Origin: Dulcicalothrix desertica PCC 7102
GTDB lineage: Bacteria > Cyanobacteriota > Cyanobacteriia > Cyanobacteriales > Nostocaceae
NCBI RefSeq assembly: GCF_003991905.1
Contig: NZ_RSCL01000003.1
Location: forward strand, 277,092 to 341,091
DNA length: 64,000 bases
Direction: 5' to 3'
Numbering within the stretch: the stretch's first letter is position 1; the number at the start of each line of letters is the position of its first letter. The notes under the pieces were generated by a model. It did no database searches. It worked only from the letters and a program-made list of their open reading frames with translations, and was not told the origin of the DNA. Shown here piece after piece: positions 1 to 8,675 of this stretch. The translations under genes were made by a program, and so were the position numbers.

Positions 1-109
1 AGTATAGCTTACAAACTAATTTTAAACACACCTGATTTCAGATGTTGTTAAATGTTTTGGTTACGGTTGTAAATGCCTCTACTTTTTAGAGATTCATATG
101 CTTCACAAA

Positions 110-562
110 CTATTTATACTGAACAAATGGAAAATCACCACGTCTTCTGTCTCTGTAACTTTTTTCTTCGAGTAACGCAGCAATCTTTAAAAGTTGGAAA
201 TATATTAGTGTAGAAAGTTGTTTCTTCTTTATTTCAAACGTAACTATTACTTTCTCTTTCTCTTTGTCGGCTTTTGTGAAAAAATCTGAAATTTCTGATA
301 TTGTAATAATGACTTTATGATGTTGCTTATCATTTATTCTTAGCCACCATCTATATCCACTTGGTTCTCCAGGAAATATAAATTCTGATTCTATGGCGCC
401 TTTGTTTATTAGCATGATGGCTTCTATCATGTCGGCTATTGGGCATGAAAAAGCATGTGTGATTGCAAAATTATAGATATCACCGTTGATATAAAGTAAA
501 TATGTACTCCAACCATGTGGTTGTAAATTGTACAGAAAATCAATATCATCACCGTCGTACAT
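110..562 (-). CDS. Hypothetical protein, 150 aa
   Basis: I do not recognise this family. The ATG at 562 opens an acidic N-terminus (MYDGDDIDF), followed by mixed alpha/beta-looking sequence with a WWLRI segment near residue 70 and a lysine-rich stretch KADKEKEKVIVTFEIKKK near residues 97-115. There is no signal peptide or membrane segment, so it is probably cytoplasmic. It stands alone on the minus strand, downstream of a dispersed inverted repeat and the glycosyltransferase gene, and is not obviously in an operon. Coding status rests on length, start and normal-looking composition only. Confidence 0.6.
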   Translation of the reverse strand: MYDGDDIDFLYNLQPHGWSTYLLYINGDIYNFAITHAFSCPIADMIEAIMLINKGAIESEFIFPGEPSGYRWWLRINDKQHHKVIITISEISDFFTKADKEKEKVIVTFEIKKKQLSTLIYFQLLKIAALLEEKSYRDRRRGDFPFVQYK

Positions 563-585
563 TTCTTTACTGTGAGCTTTAGTAT

Positions 586-658
586 TGTGGGATGGGCATC
601 CTTGCCCGTCCTTTTATATAAGGTTATATGAGGCGGGCAGGGATGCCCGCTCCACAAG
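586..658. repeat. Dispersed inverted repeat (GGGCATCC...GGATGCCC family)
   Basis: Two arms, GGGCATCCTTGCCCGTCC and its near complement ending in GCCCGCTCCACAAG, flank a short AT-rich spacer and would form a long hairpin. The same element recurs at 15873-15942, 17972-18047 and 57652-57717, with half copies at 51080-51108 and 55793-55820. All copies lie between genes, mostly at 3' ends, so a transcription-end role is possible. Confidence 0.85.
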
Positions 659-702
659 AACAAGAACAAGAACAAGAACAAGAACAAGAATAAGAGCAAG
701 AA
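653..702. repeat. Hexanucleotide tandem repeat (AACAAG)n
   Basis: About seven to eight near-perfect AACAAG units directly abut the right end of the inverted repeat at 586-658, decaying to AATAAG and AGCAAG. It lies just beyond the 3' end of the glycosyltransferase gene. It looks like slippage expansion of the CACAAG end of the dispersed element. Confidence 0.85.
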
Positions 703-706
703 TGAA

Positions 707-1843
707 TTATATTTTACTGAGTACTTGGGTAATTTGCTGATTAATTACTTCTACATCAAATCTTGAGCGCGCGCTACGAAGTGCGTTGTCTGCTAATGTG
801 GCGGTTTTTGATGGTTCTTTAAAACAGGTTTTAATAATTTGGGCAAGTTCTTGGGGTTCTCCTGGTGTGACGAGATAGCCATTTATATTATTTTCGACTA
901 TTTCTATGGCACCACCTGCCGATGCTGCAACTACTGGTTTTCCACATAACATTGCTTCTACTATAACTCTACCAAATGGTTCGGCGGCAATTGAGGTGTG
1001 TGCTACTAGGTCACATGCTGACATTAGTTGCGGTATGTCGGAACGGAAACCTAGAAATTTGACACGGTTTTGAAGTTGATGTTTTTCTACTTGTTCGTGT
1101 AGTTGTTTGACGTATTCTTGTTCTCCGAATAATGCATCACCGACTAAGATGGCTGTAACTTCTTGGGATGACTGTGCTATTGCTTCTATTAATATATGTT
1201 GTCCTTTCCACGGTGACAAACGGCTAAAGTGTCCTATTACAAATTTGTCTTCAAGTTGTAATTCTTGACGGAGTTGTTTTATTTGAGCTTCATTAACTTG
1301 ATATGATGTTGAGTCAAAGCCGTTATATACTACTTCTACTATATCCGCGCGTCCACCTGCTTCAATAAAAGCGGTTTTGCTTGCTTGCGAGTTGGCTATA
1401 ATTAATTTGGCAAAGCGGTTTGCTAAGGTTACGGCAATAGTACGGTTCGTTTTGCTGAAGTGTTCGGGAGATAATATATCGTGAAGATGATACACTAATG
1501 GGCGCCGACTCAGAAAACTCGCAATGGCGCCGATAACTAGTGCTTTTTGTGTGTTAGCGTAAATTAAATCATAGTCACTGGCAATTTTTGCTACTTTGTT
1601 AATTAAGGGTAATAACTGAGTTAAACTTGCTAAACCTTGTATTAATGTGCTTTCTTTACGAACTTGAATTGCTTGGTTTGTTAAAATTTTTACGGGTATT
1701 TGATTTTTTTCTAGTAAGTCGCGAAATGAACCGTCAGCAAATAAGCCTACTAAGCAGTTAGAGCGATATGGTTTTGCTATGTCTATTAAACATAATTCGG
1801 CGCCGCCCGGTTTGCCGCTTTGGTCTAAAAATAATATTTTCAT
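707..1843 (-). CDS. Glycosyltransferase family 4
   Basis: A 378-aa GT-B fold glycosyltransferase that would transfer a sugar from a nucleotide-sugar donor to a polysaccharide or lipid acceptor at the cytoplasmic membrane face. The N-terminal loop GKPGGAELCLIDIA (residues about 11-24) is typical of the acceptor half. The C-terminal donor half shows the EX7E-type block EPFGRVIVEAMLCGKPVVAA near residues 287-306, then GGAIEIV and a NGYLVTPGE segment, as in GT4 enzymes. The length is normal and the start is an ATG at 1843. There are no sugar-pathway genes beside it, so donor and acceptor cannot be assigned. Confidence 0.9.
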   Translation of the reverse strand: MKILFLDQSGKPGGAELCLIDIAKPYRSNCLVGLFADGSFRDLLEKNQIPVKILTNQAIQVRKESTLIQGLASLTQLLPLINKVAKIASDYDLIYANTQKALVIGAIASFLSRRPLVYHLHDILSPEHFSKTNRTIAVTLANRFAKLIIANSQASKTAFIEAGGRADIVEVVYNGFDSTSYQVNEAQIKQLRQELQLEDKFVIGHFSRLSPWKGQHILIEAIAQSSQEVTAILVGDALFGEQEYVKQLHEQVEKHQLQNRVKFLGFRSDIPQLMSACDLVAHTSIAAEPFGRVIVEAMLCGKPVVAASAGGAIEIVENNINGYLVTPGEPQELAQIIKTCFKEPSKTATLADNALRSARSRFDVEVINQQITQVLSKI

Positions 1844-1943
1844 ATATATAAAGCATGAATGTATCGTGCCCCTACAATATCCTATTGTTTTATCTAGATT
1901 TACCTAATTACAATATTTAAATGAAAAATTTACAGTAAAAAAA

Positions 1944-2048
1944 TATTAATTGTCATTCTGAGCGTAGCGAAGAATCTCGTTTAACTTGATGTCTCGCGAG
2001 ATGCTACCCTTCGGGAAAACTGCGCCCTTCGTTCCTCAGCATGACATT
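1944..2048. repeat. Dispersed repeat ending in GTTCCTCAGCATGACA
   Basis: Non-coding sequence between the glycosyltransferase and CO2 hydration genes, starting TTGTCATTCTGAGCG and ending CGTTCCTCAGCATGACA, with complementary ends (TGTCAT.../...ATGACA). The core GATGCTACCCTTCGGG and the GTTCCTCAGCATGAC end recur at 23055-23192, where they are tandemly repeated. Confidence 0.7.
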
Positions 2049-2054
2049 ATTCGC

Positions 2055-3191
2055 TTATGAGTCTTTGTTTACGTCTAGTAAGCGTGAGTTTTGTAATCTA
2101 TCGAGCCATTTTTGGAAATAGACTTGGTTAGCCATTTGCTCGTTGGGGTTTTGGGTATCGGCATGATGGGGCATTAGTCCTAATATTGTTGCTGAGGTTA
2201 CACAAAACATCGATTTTTGGAAGCTGATACATATTTGTACCCGCAGGTCGTCTTCTCCTCTGAGACTTTTACGGTATATTTCGTGCAGGTATTCGGGTAA
2301 GAAGTGCCGCATGTCTTGCATTAGCAATGTTGGTGGTATACCGGCGCCTCCTATGGGTAACGGGTCTGCGTATAAGGCGCCGTATTGAAAGCGCGCTTGG
2401 TCTGCGGGTATTTGATATGCTTGAGCGTTATATGAAACTGTACCTGGGAAGGGTGTTCCTCTAAAGAATACTGCTTCGACGTAGGGTATAGCGGTGTCTA
2501 CTAAGAAGGTTAAACCTAATGATTTGGGTAGAATGCTGTAAGTTTTATCTTTGATTTTGACTGAGTAAGTAATTGGTCTTGCGGCATCAAAAACTAAACC
2601 GTCTTTTATATGGTTGACGACTTCTGGAATTGTTTTTATCATTCCCATGTCGTAGTAGTCTGATAATGATAGGAATATATCAGCCATGACGCGCCAAAAT
2701 TGTCCTAAACCACTGTAGTATGCAGAAACTCGCAGTTGTTCGGTTAAAAAATCAGGAAATAAGCTATTTAAACCTAAGACAAAAGGATTATTTCCAAATT
2801 TTGCTTGTATTATAGCGTTGGCTCGCTCTTGAAATTCTAGAGTGTCTAAATAACTATCTAAACCGCCGCCACCGTGCCAATACATTGCTTTCATGCAATA
2901 TTCGGCATATTCAAAGTTTATACGGTCGTGCCACCAATGTTTAAATAGTTTTTTTCTATTGATGTCACCGTTGAAGTATTTGAAAAAGGGGAAAAATACT
3001 AAGAATTGATTTTCTGCAATGTAAATGAGGTTTTTAGAATATTCGTCTAAAACAACTCCGTAGCTTTTTAATATACCTACTACTTCGCGGACGTTTTCTG
3101 GTGTATCTGGAAGTAGTGAATCACCATTTTGTAATCTTTTTAGGTATTCTATTAAAGGATAGTTATCAAGTGTTTTTGCTTTCGTTACCAT
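2055..3191 (-). CDS. cupB: CO2 hydration protein of NDH-1 complex (CupB/ChpX-like)
   Basis: A 378-aa member of the ChpX/ChpY (CupA/CupB) family, which binds the NdhD/NdhF module of the specialised thylakoid NDH-1 complex and hydrates CO2 to bicarbonate. Family hallmarks include the His/Trp-rich stretch HWWHDRINFEYAEYCMKAMY around residues 85-105, followed by WHGGGGLD, and the C-terminal IGGAGIPPTLLMQDMRHF. It is the last gene of ndhF-ndhD-cup. CupA versus CupB is inferred from the short length (CupA is usually over 400 aa) and from the location beside the ccm genes; the family call is firm, the paralogue less so. Confidence 0.85.
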   Translation of the reverse strand: MVTKAKTLDNYPLIEYLKRLQNGDSLLPDTPENVREVVGILKSYGVVLDEYSKNLIYIAENQFLVFFPFFKYFNGDINRKKLFKHWWHDRINFEYAEYCMKAMYWHGGGGLDSYLDTLEFQERANAIIQAKFGNNPFVLGLNSLFPDFLTEQLRVSAYYSGLGQFWRVMADIFLSLSDYYDMGMIKTIPEVVNHIKDGLVFDAARPITYSVKIKDKTYSILPKSLGLTFLVDTAIPYVEAVFFRGTPFPGTVSYNAQAYQIPADQARFQYGALYADPLPIGGAGIPPTLLMQDMRHFLPEYLHEIYRKSLRGEDDLRVQICISFQKSMFCVTSATILGLMPHHADTQNPNEQMANQVYFQKWLDRLQNSRLLDVNKDS

Positions 3192-3233
3192 ATTTTTGTA
3201 GTAGGGGTAGGTTGGGAGTTGGGACGGGTGTAT

Positions 3234-3286
3234 GGGCGGGTTTACTTATATCTTGGTAAATAATTAAATTTTGGGTTAACCCGCCC
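3234..3286. repeat. Inverted repeat GGGCGGG...CCCGCCC between cup and ndhD
   Basis: GGGCGGGTTT and AACCCGCCC arms surround an AT-rich spacer. A sibling copy with arms GGGGCGGGTT/AACCCGCCCC lies at 40901-40955, between psbB and psbT. Both sit inside operons, so attenuation or RNA processing is a possibility. Confidence 0.75.
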
Positions 3287-3299
3287 TTACTGACCTCTG

Positions 3300-4781
3300 C
3301 TATTTAGTTGTGGTTGCAACTACGTTTTCAATGTGAACCATTGCGGTGGTAGTTGGTTCTGTCCAGTGTATTAACCATGCGGGTTGAATACCGAAAATGA
3401 TAATCAACATTGCTAAGGCAAAAGCTGGAAGACGGTCACTCCAGTACACCCTTGGTAAATTCATTACCTGTGTAGATAATCTACCGAAGAATGCTCGGTT
3501 CATTAATATTAGGAAGTAAACTGCTGTTAACCCTGTTCCTATCATTGATATTAGGGTTTGCACTGGGAAAACGGCGAAGCTGCCCCGAAAGACGATAAAT
3601 TCGGAAATAAACCCAACCATTCCGGGTATTCCAGCACTTGCCATTATCGCAACTACCATTAAGCTACCAATTACTGGCATTCCGCGTTCGGGGTTGAAGA
3701 GTCCTTGAACTACGTCTAAGTCACGACTGCCTGCTTTTTTATATACAACACCTACTAGCAAGAACAGTAGTGCTGATATTAAACCATGACTAATCATTTG
3801 TAGTACTGCTCCTAACACACTCAATGGTGTTGCAGCAGCAGCGGCAAGTAGTACATAACCCATGTGCCCAACTGAACTATATGCCACCATTTTCTTCATG
3901 TCTTTTTGAGCGATGGCACAAGATGAACCATATAGTACGCTTATTACTGACCATGTTGCTAAAAACGGCGCCAATGTTGCCCAAGCATTGGGTAGTAAAT
4001 CCATGCCAAACCGCAGTAAACCATAAGTACCTAGTTTCAACAGTACCCCTGCTAATAATACCGATATTGGTGTGGAAGCTTCAACGTGAGCATCGGGTAG
4101 CCAAGTATGAAAAGGTACTAAAGGCATTTTGATGCCAAAACCAATTAAGATTCCTACCAGCAAGATGATTTGTGTAACCAGTGGTAGACTTTCGGTATTC
4201 AAATTTTCCAACGCAAAACTGTGTGAACCACTTAGCAGTACCATACCAAGGAAACTTGCTAATATCAAAAATCCTGATACTGCTGTGTATATCAAAAATT
4301 TCGTTGCTGCATAACCTCGACGTTCACCACCCCAAATTGCTATTAGTAAGTACAGGGGAATCAATTCGATTTCGTAAAACAGGAAGAATAATAGCAAGTC
4401 CTGCGATAGAAAGGCGCCTGTTACCCCGATATTTAACAGCAGTAATAATGAATAATAAAATCGCGGTCGATTTATAGATTCATCTGAACTGTAAATCGCA
4501 ATACAAGTCAACAGCGCATTTAGCACCAACAATGGTAATGATAATCCATCAATACCAAGACTGTAATTCAAGCCCAATACATCTATCCAGGGCAAGAATT
4601 CTGTAAATTGTTGTGAGACATTACTTGGATTAAATAAAAATGCCAAAACAATCGTCCATACAAAAGCAACGCTAGCAAAAACCAAAGCAATTTTACGTGT
4701 TAGCTTTGGAGTTATTTCGACGGGCAAAAACCCTATCAATGCGGCGCCAAAAAACGGCAACAGAAGTAATACAGTAAGCAT
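3300..4781 (-). CDS. ndhD4: NAD(P)H-quinone oxidoreductase subunit NdhD (D4-type)
   Basis: A 493-aa, highly hydrophobic subunit with about 14 predicted membrane spans, one of the antiporter-like proton channels of NDH-1. Diagnostic segments are SLGIDGLSLPLLVLNALL (about residue 75), LLLFFLFYEIELIPLYLLIA with the conserved membrane glutamate, and the lysine-containing FGIKMPLVPFHTWLPDAHVE near residue 215. Between ndhF and a cup gene it belongs to the CO2-uptake form (NDH-1MS or MS') rather than the respiratory form. I assign D4 rather than D3 from the neighbouring ccm cluster and short Cup protein. Confidence 0.9.
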   Translation of the reverse strand: MLTVLLLLPFFGAALIGFLPVEITPKLTRKIALVFASVAFVWTIVLAFLFNPSNVSQQFTEFLPWIDVLGLNYSLGIDGLSLPLLVLNALLTCIAIYSSDESINRPRFYYSLLLLLNIGVTGAFLSQDLLLFFLFYEIELIPLYLLIAIWGGERRGYAATKFLIYTAVSGFLILASFLGMVLLSGSHSFALENLNTESLPLVTQIILLVGILIGFGIKMPLVPFHTWLPDAHVEASTPISVLLAGVLLKLGTYGLLRFGMDLLPNAWATLAPFLATWSVISVLYGSSCAIAQKDMKKMVAYSSVGHMGYVLLAAAAATPLSVLGAVLQMISHGLISALLFLLVGVVYKKAGSRDLDVVQGLFNPERGMPVIGSLMVVAIMASAGIPGMVGFISEFIVFRGSFAVFPVQTLISMIGTGLTAVYFLILMNRAFFGRLSTQVMNLPRVYWSDRLPAFALAMLIIIFGIQPAWLIHWTEPTTTAMVHIENVVATTTK

Positions 4782-4796
4782 AATTTAAGTGGAAAG

Positions 4797-4909
4797 TGAT
4801 GAGTGATGAGTGCTGAGTGCTGAGTGTTGAGTTCTGAGTAGAATTAACAGTAAAGAGTTAGAAGTCATAATTACAAACTCAGCACTCAGCACTTTCTACT
4901 CAGCACTTT
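4797..4909. repeat. Heptanucleotide STRRs in opposed orientation between ndhF and ndhD
   Basis: Units of AGTGCTG (variants AGTGATG, AGTGTTG) run from about 4797 to 4840, and the complementary units ACTCAGC run from about 4877 to 4909. The two blocks can pair into a large hairpin in the ndhF-ndhD spacer. The same heptamer occurs in the ccm cluster at 8610-8642 and 10432-10640. Confidence 0.9.
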
Positions 4910-6766
4910 TTAAAACGGGAGGTTATTAAGAAGACCTAATGACCAGCTAATAAAGAAACCTAGTATACTGATACCAATAACGATGGTCAGCATGTAACCT
5001 TGTGATTGTCCGGATACACTGTATTTCAAACTTTGTCCGCTGAATATTGCCGCAAACCCAACTAAGTTAACTAACCCGTCAATAATGTAGCGGTCACTCC
5101 ATGCTGATATTTTGGAAAGTATTGCGACTATACTTACTACCGTTGATTTGTATATACGGTCGATGTAAAAGTCATATCCTAATAAATCTTGTATGAATCG
5201 CCATGCCAGTACAGTTGAACGTGACCATGCTTTGTGTAGATGAATTGTTGAACCGAGTAATACCCCGAATGCTGTAGATGATACTAGTAGGGATAATACT
5301 GTTAAATTTATACTTTCCCAAGTCGGTAGTAAATACCACTGTTGAAGCATTAATGGTACTAACAAGTTCACAATTGTTAATGAAACCATTGGTACTGACA
5401 TTTGCCAACCAACTTCCGGCGCCCGTCGAGTTTTTTGCTGTGGTTTACCCCAAAAAACTAACCGAAACACTCTGGTCAAATTTAATGCCGTTAACCCGTT
5501 GACTAGTACTAATACAACAACTACCCACGGTGAAATATTCGCTAAACCATCTGCCCAAGACAGCATTGCCCAAAAGCTACCAAGCGGTAACATTGTCACC
5601 AAACTTGCCGCACCCACTACAAATGCAGTGGTTGTTGCTGGCATTCGCGACCATAGTCCACCCATTTCGGTTAAGTCTTGGCTGCTGGTTGTAAAAATGA
5701 CTGAGCCAGAACTCATAAATAACAGTGCTTTGGCTATGGCATGAGTTAATAGCAGCATCAACGCAACACCACCCTGTTCCATACCGACAGCTAAGAATAC
5801 CAAGCCCATATACGCACTTGTTGAATGTGATAATGCGCGCTTAATGTCAGTTTGGGCTATTGAAACTAGTGTTGCACCAATTGCTGTCACCAAACCCATC
5901 ACTACTAATGCATCTAACGCTATGGGTGAAAGTGCTAGTACAGGCTGAAGTTTGTAAAGTAAATAGGCGCCACCAGCTACTACCATCGAGTTTCGTAAAA
6001 TCGACGCTGGGTTGGGACCCTCCATTGCTTCATCTAGCCATAAATGAAACGGAAACTGCGCGCACTTACCCGCAGGTCCAGCAATTAAAGCAAGTCCTAA
6101 TAAACTTGATACTACACTCGAAAGTTCCGCCGTCTGTGCCCACTCGTACAAGTCTGAAAAATTTAAACTGCCTGCTATCACAGAAAGCGCAACAACAGCC
6201 ATTAAAAGCATTAAGTCTCCAACGCGCTTCGTCCAAAACGCATCACGTGCGGCAGTTACAACTAAAGGTTGCGCGTACCAAAAACCAACGAGTAAATACG
6301 TTGATAATGTCAGAACTTCCAAAAGCGCGTAACTTAAAAACAACGAATCACTAATTGCTAAACCGCTTAACGCTGCTTCAAAAAATCCCATTAAGGCGAA
6401 AAAGCGAGCTAATGCCCAGTCTTTTTCCATATATCCCAAGGCATAAATTTGCGCCAGCAAACTCAAACCAGTTATTAATACTGATGCTCCAACACTAATA
6501 GTTGAAATTTCAATTGCAAATGATAAATCAAAATCGGCAGCTTTAAACCAAGTTAGAAGTAAACTTTGTTGTTCACTGTTCCAAATCACTCTAAAAATAA
6601 GTAAACTGTGAACAAAAGCTAATACTGTGGTTGACAAATTCAAGTACGCCGCTGGTCTTGGGCCCGTTCGTCTAATTAGTCCTATCGCCCAAGGTAGCGT
6701 CAATATTGCTCCAATTAAGCCATAGAAAGGAACCCACCAACTTGTTGATAGCAGAAACTGATTCAT
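4910..6766 (-). CDS. ndhF4: NAD(P)H-quinone oxidoreductase subunit NdhF (F4-type)
   Basis: A 618-aa, NuoL/NdhF-family membrane subunit with many hydrophobic helices, forming the distal proton-pumping module of NDH-1. Visible landmarks are the N-terminal quinone-oxidoreductase segment around residues 60-120, GPAGKCAQFPFHLWLDEAMEGP near residue 230 (lysine and HLWL motif of antiporter-like subunits) and the long C-terminal amphipathic region. The start ATG at 6766 has GGGAAG upstream. It is first in the operon with ndhD and cup, transcribed away from ccmK; the operon supplies CO2 hydration driven by NDH-1. Confidence 0.9.
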   Translation of the reverse strand: MNQFLLSTSWWVPFYGLIGAILTLPWAIGLIRRTGPRPAAYLNLSTTVLAFVHSLLIFRVIWNSEQQSLLLTWFKAADFDLSFAIEISTISVGASVLITGLSLLAQIYALGYMEKDWALARFFALMGFFEAALSGLAISDSLFLSYALLEVLTLSTYLLVGFWYAQPLVVTAARDAFWTKRVGDLMLLMAVVALSVIAGSLNFSDLYEWAQTAELSSVVSSLLGLALIAGPAGKCAQFPFHLWLDEAMEGPNPASILRNSMVVAGGAYLLYKLQPVLALSPIALDALVVMGLVTAIGATLVSIAQTDIKRALSHSTSAYMGLVFLAVGMEQGGVALMLLLTHAIAKALLFMSSGSVIFTTSSQDLTEMGGLWSRMPATTTAFVVGAASLVTMLPLGSFWAMLSWADGLANISPWVVVVLVLVNGLTALNLTRVFRLVFWGKPQQKTRRAPEVGWQMSVPMVSLTIVNLLVPLMLQQWYLLPTWESINLTVLSLLVSSTAFGVLLGSTIHLHKAWSRSTVLAWRFIQDLLGYDFYIDRIYKSTVVSIVAILSKISAWSDRYIIDGLVNLVGFAAIFSGQSLKYSVSGQSQGYMLTIVIGISILGFFISWSLGLLNNLPF

Positions 6767-7413
6767 TTAAACTTCCCGATTTACCGTAATTTAAAGAAAT
6801 TATTAACGATGAAACTAGGTTAACTAAAAGCCATGTCCTAAAATTGTGTTCAATGTATGAATTGCACGGTTAAGGCTTTTTATTACTTAGATTTTCTCGG
6901 AAATATGTCAAAAATACTACTATGCTTCGCATAAATAAACATTTATCCTTTCACGTCCAAACTCCTACCTGCTAAGATTTTCTTTATCTCAAAAATCCAG
7001 CTTATAGGTTTTATAACAAAAACTTATATTTGGGAAAAAATAAGTGGTTGCCACACGCTTGCAGCAAAACACTGGCAAAGAGGCGCCATATACGCTCTCG
7101 CTCGACTACTCGCACACGGTAGATTTGTCACTGTTACGTTTATTCATAAACTAACAGTATAAAGAAATTATAAATCATAAGGCATGGAGAAGGAATCCGT
7201 AGTCTGTGACGACTGGAAATACACTGATATTAAGTTGGTTAAGTTTTTCAAAACCATTTTATTATAAAGTATTATAGTAATTTATCTTGCCAGGGGTGCC
7301 AACCTTTTCTATGCTTAAGAACGAGAGTGCTTTTTGAGTTGGACTAAGATGAGCATCCCCGTCAAAAAATTCAGTAAGCAAAGTGTCGCGTAAATTTTTG
7401 TAGGAGTCTAGAA
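6767..7413. promoter_or_regulatory. Divergent intergenic region between ndhF and ccmK1
   Basis: The 647 nt between two divergent carbon-uptake operons must contain both promoters. I see an inverted pair TAAAAGCC...GGCTTTTTA near 6826-6890 and a 14-codon open frame at 7349-7393, but no convincing -35/-10 pair or LysR box that I would place exactly. The ccmK1 ribosome binding site is TAGGAG at 7401-7406. Confidence 0.5.
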
Positions 7414-7722
7414 GTGCCAATTGCAGTTGGAATGATTGAGACTAAGGGTTTTCCGGCAGTTGTAGAAGCTGCGGATGCGATGGTTAAGGCTGCACGTGTA
7501 ACCTTAGTTGGATATGAAAAAATAGGTAGCGCTCGCGTTACCGTTATTGTCCGAGGTGACGTATCTGAAGTACAAGCTTCGGTAGCTGCTGGAATTGAAG
7601 CTGCGCGTCGTGTAAATGGTGGTGAAGTCGTATCTACACACATTATTGCACGTCCACATGAGAACCTAGAGTATGTACTACCAATTCGATATACCGAAGC
7701 GGTGGAACAATTCCGGACATAA
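7414..7722 (+). CDS. ccmK1: Carboxysome shell protein CcmK1 (BMC-H)
   Basis: A 102-aa single-BMC-domain protein whose hexamers tile the facets of the beta-carboxysome shell. It shows the canonical order: [21 protein letters not shown] at the N-terminus, [20 protein letters not shown] with the pore KIGS loop around residues 36-41, and [16 protein letters not shown] near the C-terminus. Translation starts at GTG 7414, supported by TAGGAG eight bases upstream and by exact family N-terminus. It is followed 204 nt later by a close paralogue, and heads the ccmKKLMNO cluster. It differs from ccmK2 mainly at [13 protein letters not shown] and in lacking the C-terminal tail. Confidence 0.97.
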   Translation: MPIAVGMIETKGFPAVVEAADAMVKAARVTLVGYEKIGSARVTVIVRGDVSEVQASVAAGIEAARRVNGGEVVSTHIIARPHENLEYVLPIRYTEAVEQFRT

Positions 7723-7723
7723 C

Positions 7724-7926
7724 GTAATAAGCACTTCAGTGCTTACTTGTAATGCTTACTTGTGATGCTTGGGTTTTAGATTTTGGATTGAGTCTGTAGC
7801 TGTTTCTAAGTATAAACTAAATTCGGTAAATATTTGATACAAGTACAATTAAAATTCAGAATTTGAGATCCGACTTCACCTTTAAAGATCAAAAACGTTT
7901 TCCTAACCCCCATTAAGGATAAAAAA
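7724..7926 (+). promoter_or_regulatory. ccmK1-ccmK2 spacer with hairpin
   Basis: A perfect 8-bp inverted repeat TAAGCACT-TC-AGTGCTTA lies at 7728-7745, immediately after the ccmK1 stop, with no clear U-run. It may act as a partial terminator or RNA-stability element setting the ratio of downstream shell products. An AT-rich stretch follows to the ccmK2 start (AGGATAAAAAA before ATG). Confidence 0.55.
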
Positions 7927-8271
7927 ATGTCGATTGCAGTCGGAATGGTAGAAACATTGGGCTTTCCAGCAGTTGTAGAAGCTGCGGATGCAATGGTCAA
8001 AGCTGCGCGTGTAACTTTGGTTGGATATGAGAAAATTGGAAGCGGACGTGTAACAGTAATAGTCCGTGGAGATGTGTCAGAAGTGCAAGCCTCTGTAGCA
8101 GCCGGTGTTGAAAACGTGAAGCGCGTTAATGGTGGACAAGTTTTATCCACACACATTATTGCTCGTCCTCACGAAAACTTAGAGTACGTTTTACCTATTC
8201 GCTACACCGAAGATGTAGAACAGTTCCGCGAAAACGTTAACGCTATTCGTCCTTTTGGTAGAAGACCGTAA
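7927..8271 (+). CDS. ccmK2: Carboxysome shell protein CcmK2 (BMC-H)
   Basis: A 114-aa BMC-H shell protein nearly identical to CcmK1 through the domain, with the KIGSG pore loop and [14 protein letters not shown] motif. It adds the C-terminal tail [13 protein letters not shown], a basic extension typical of CcmK2, which lies on the concave or exposed hexamer face and influences sheet stacking. AAGGAT at 7915-7920 serves the ATG at 7927. ccmL follows after 31 nt, indicating cotranscription. Confidence 0.97.
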   Translation: MSIAVGMVETLGFPAVVEAADAMVKAARVTLVGYEKIGSGRVTVIVRGDVSEVQASVAAGVENVKRVNGGQVLSTHIIARPHENLEYVLPIRYTEDVEQFRENVNAIRPFGRRP

Positions 8272-8302
8272 TTAAAACCCAAATTAAATAGCGTCCGGAA
8301 TA

Positions 8303-8605
8303 ATGCAAATTGCCAAGGTTCGCGGAACAGTAGTTAGCACCCAAAAAGACCCAAGTCTTCGAGGTGTAAAACTGCTTCTATTACAATTTGTTGACGAAGA
8401 AGGACAACTCTTGCAATCGTATGAAGTGGCTGCTGATAGCGTGGGTGCAGGAGTTGATGAGTGGGTGCTAGTAAGTCGTGGTAGTGCCGCACGTCAAGTT
8501 CAGGGTTCTGAACAACGTCCTTTAGATGCAGCAGTTATAGCGATTATCGACACAGTTTATGTCGAAGACCGCATGATTTACAGCAAAAAAGATCAATATC
8601 GATAA
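8303..8605 (+). CDS. ccmL: Carboxysome vertex protein CcmL (BMC-P)
   Basis: A 100-aa EutN/CcmL-family protein, which forms the pentamers that close the icosahedral vertices of the carboxysome. The sequence has the family's N-terminal MQIAKVRGTVVSTQKDPSL, the LLLLQFVDEEG strand, the VLVSRGSAAR loop and DAAVIAIIDTV near the C-terminus. The length is standard. It lies 31 nt after ccmK2; the following spacer to ccmM contains an STRR block. Confidence 0.97.
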   Translation: MQIAKVRGTVVSTQKDPSLRGVKLLLLQFVDEEGQLLQSYEVAADSVGAGVDEWVLVSRGSAARQVQGSEQRPLDAAVIAIIDTVYVEDRMIYSKKDQYR

Positions 8606-8609
8606 ATCA

Positions 8610-8642
8610 AGTTACGAGTGCTGAGTACTGAGTGCTGAGTAT
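8610..8642. repeat. Heptanucleotide STRR between ccmL and ccmM
   Basis: Four AGTGCTG/AGTACTG units occupy the spacer right after the ccmL stop. The ccmM ribosome binding site AGGAGG follows at 8661-8666. The repeat adds length without an open frame. Confidence 0.9.
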
Positions 8643-8675
8643 AACTCTTAACTTTAATCCAGGAGGCAGAAAGTA

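Noticed and set aside
436-699. Phe/Leu-rich open frame (LLFLFLFLFLF)
   Set aside because: It is the antisense translation of the (AACAAG)n tandem repeat and the dispersed element, overlapping the 5' part of the hypothetical gene. No start signal or conserved sequence.
5860-6354. 164-aa plus-strand frame inside ndhF
   Set aside because: It is a long antisense shadow of a hydrophobic gene; the ndhF frame is unambiguous.
7349-7393. 14-codon open frame upstream of ccmK1
   Set aside because: It has an ATG and a stop but no clear ribosome binding site, and 14 codons are common by chance; kept only as a possible leader peptide, not as a gene.
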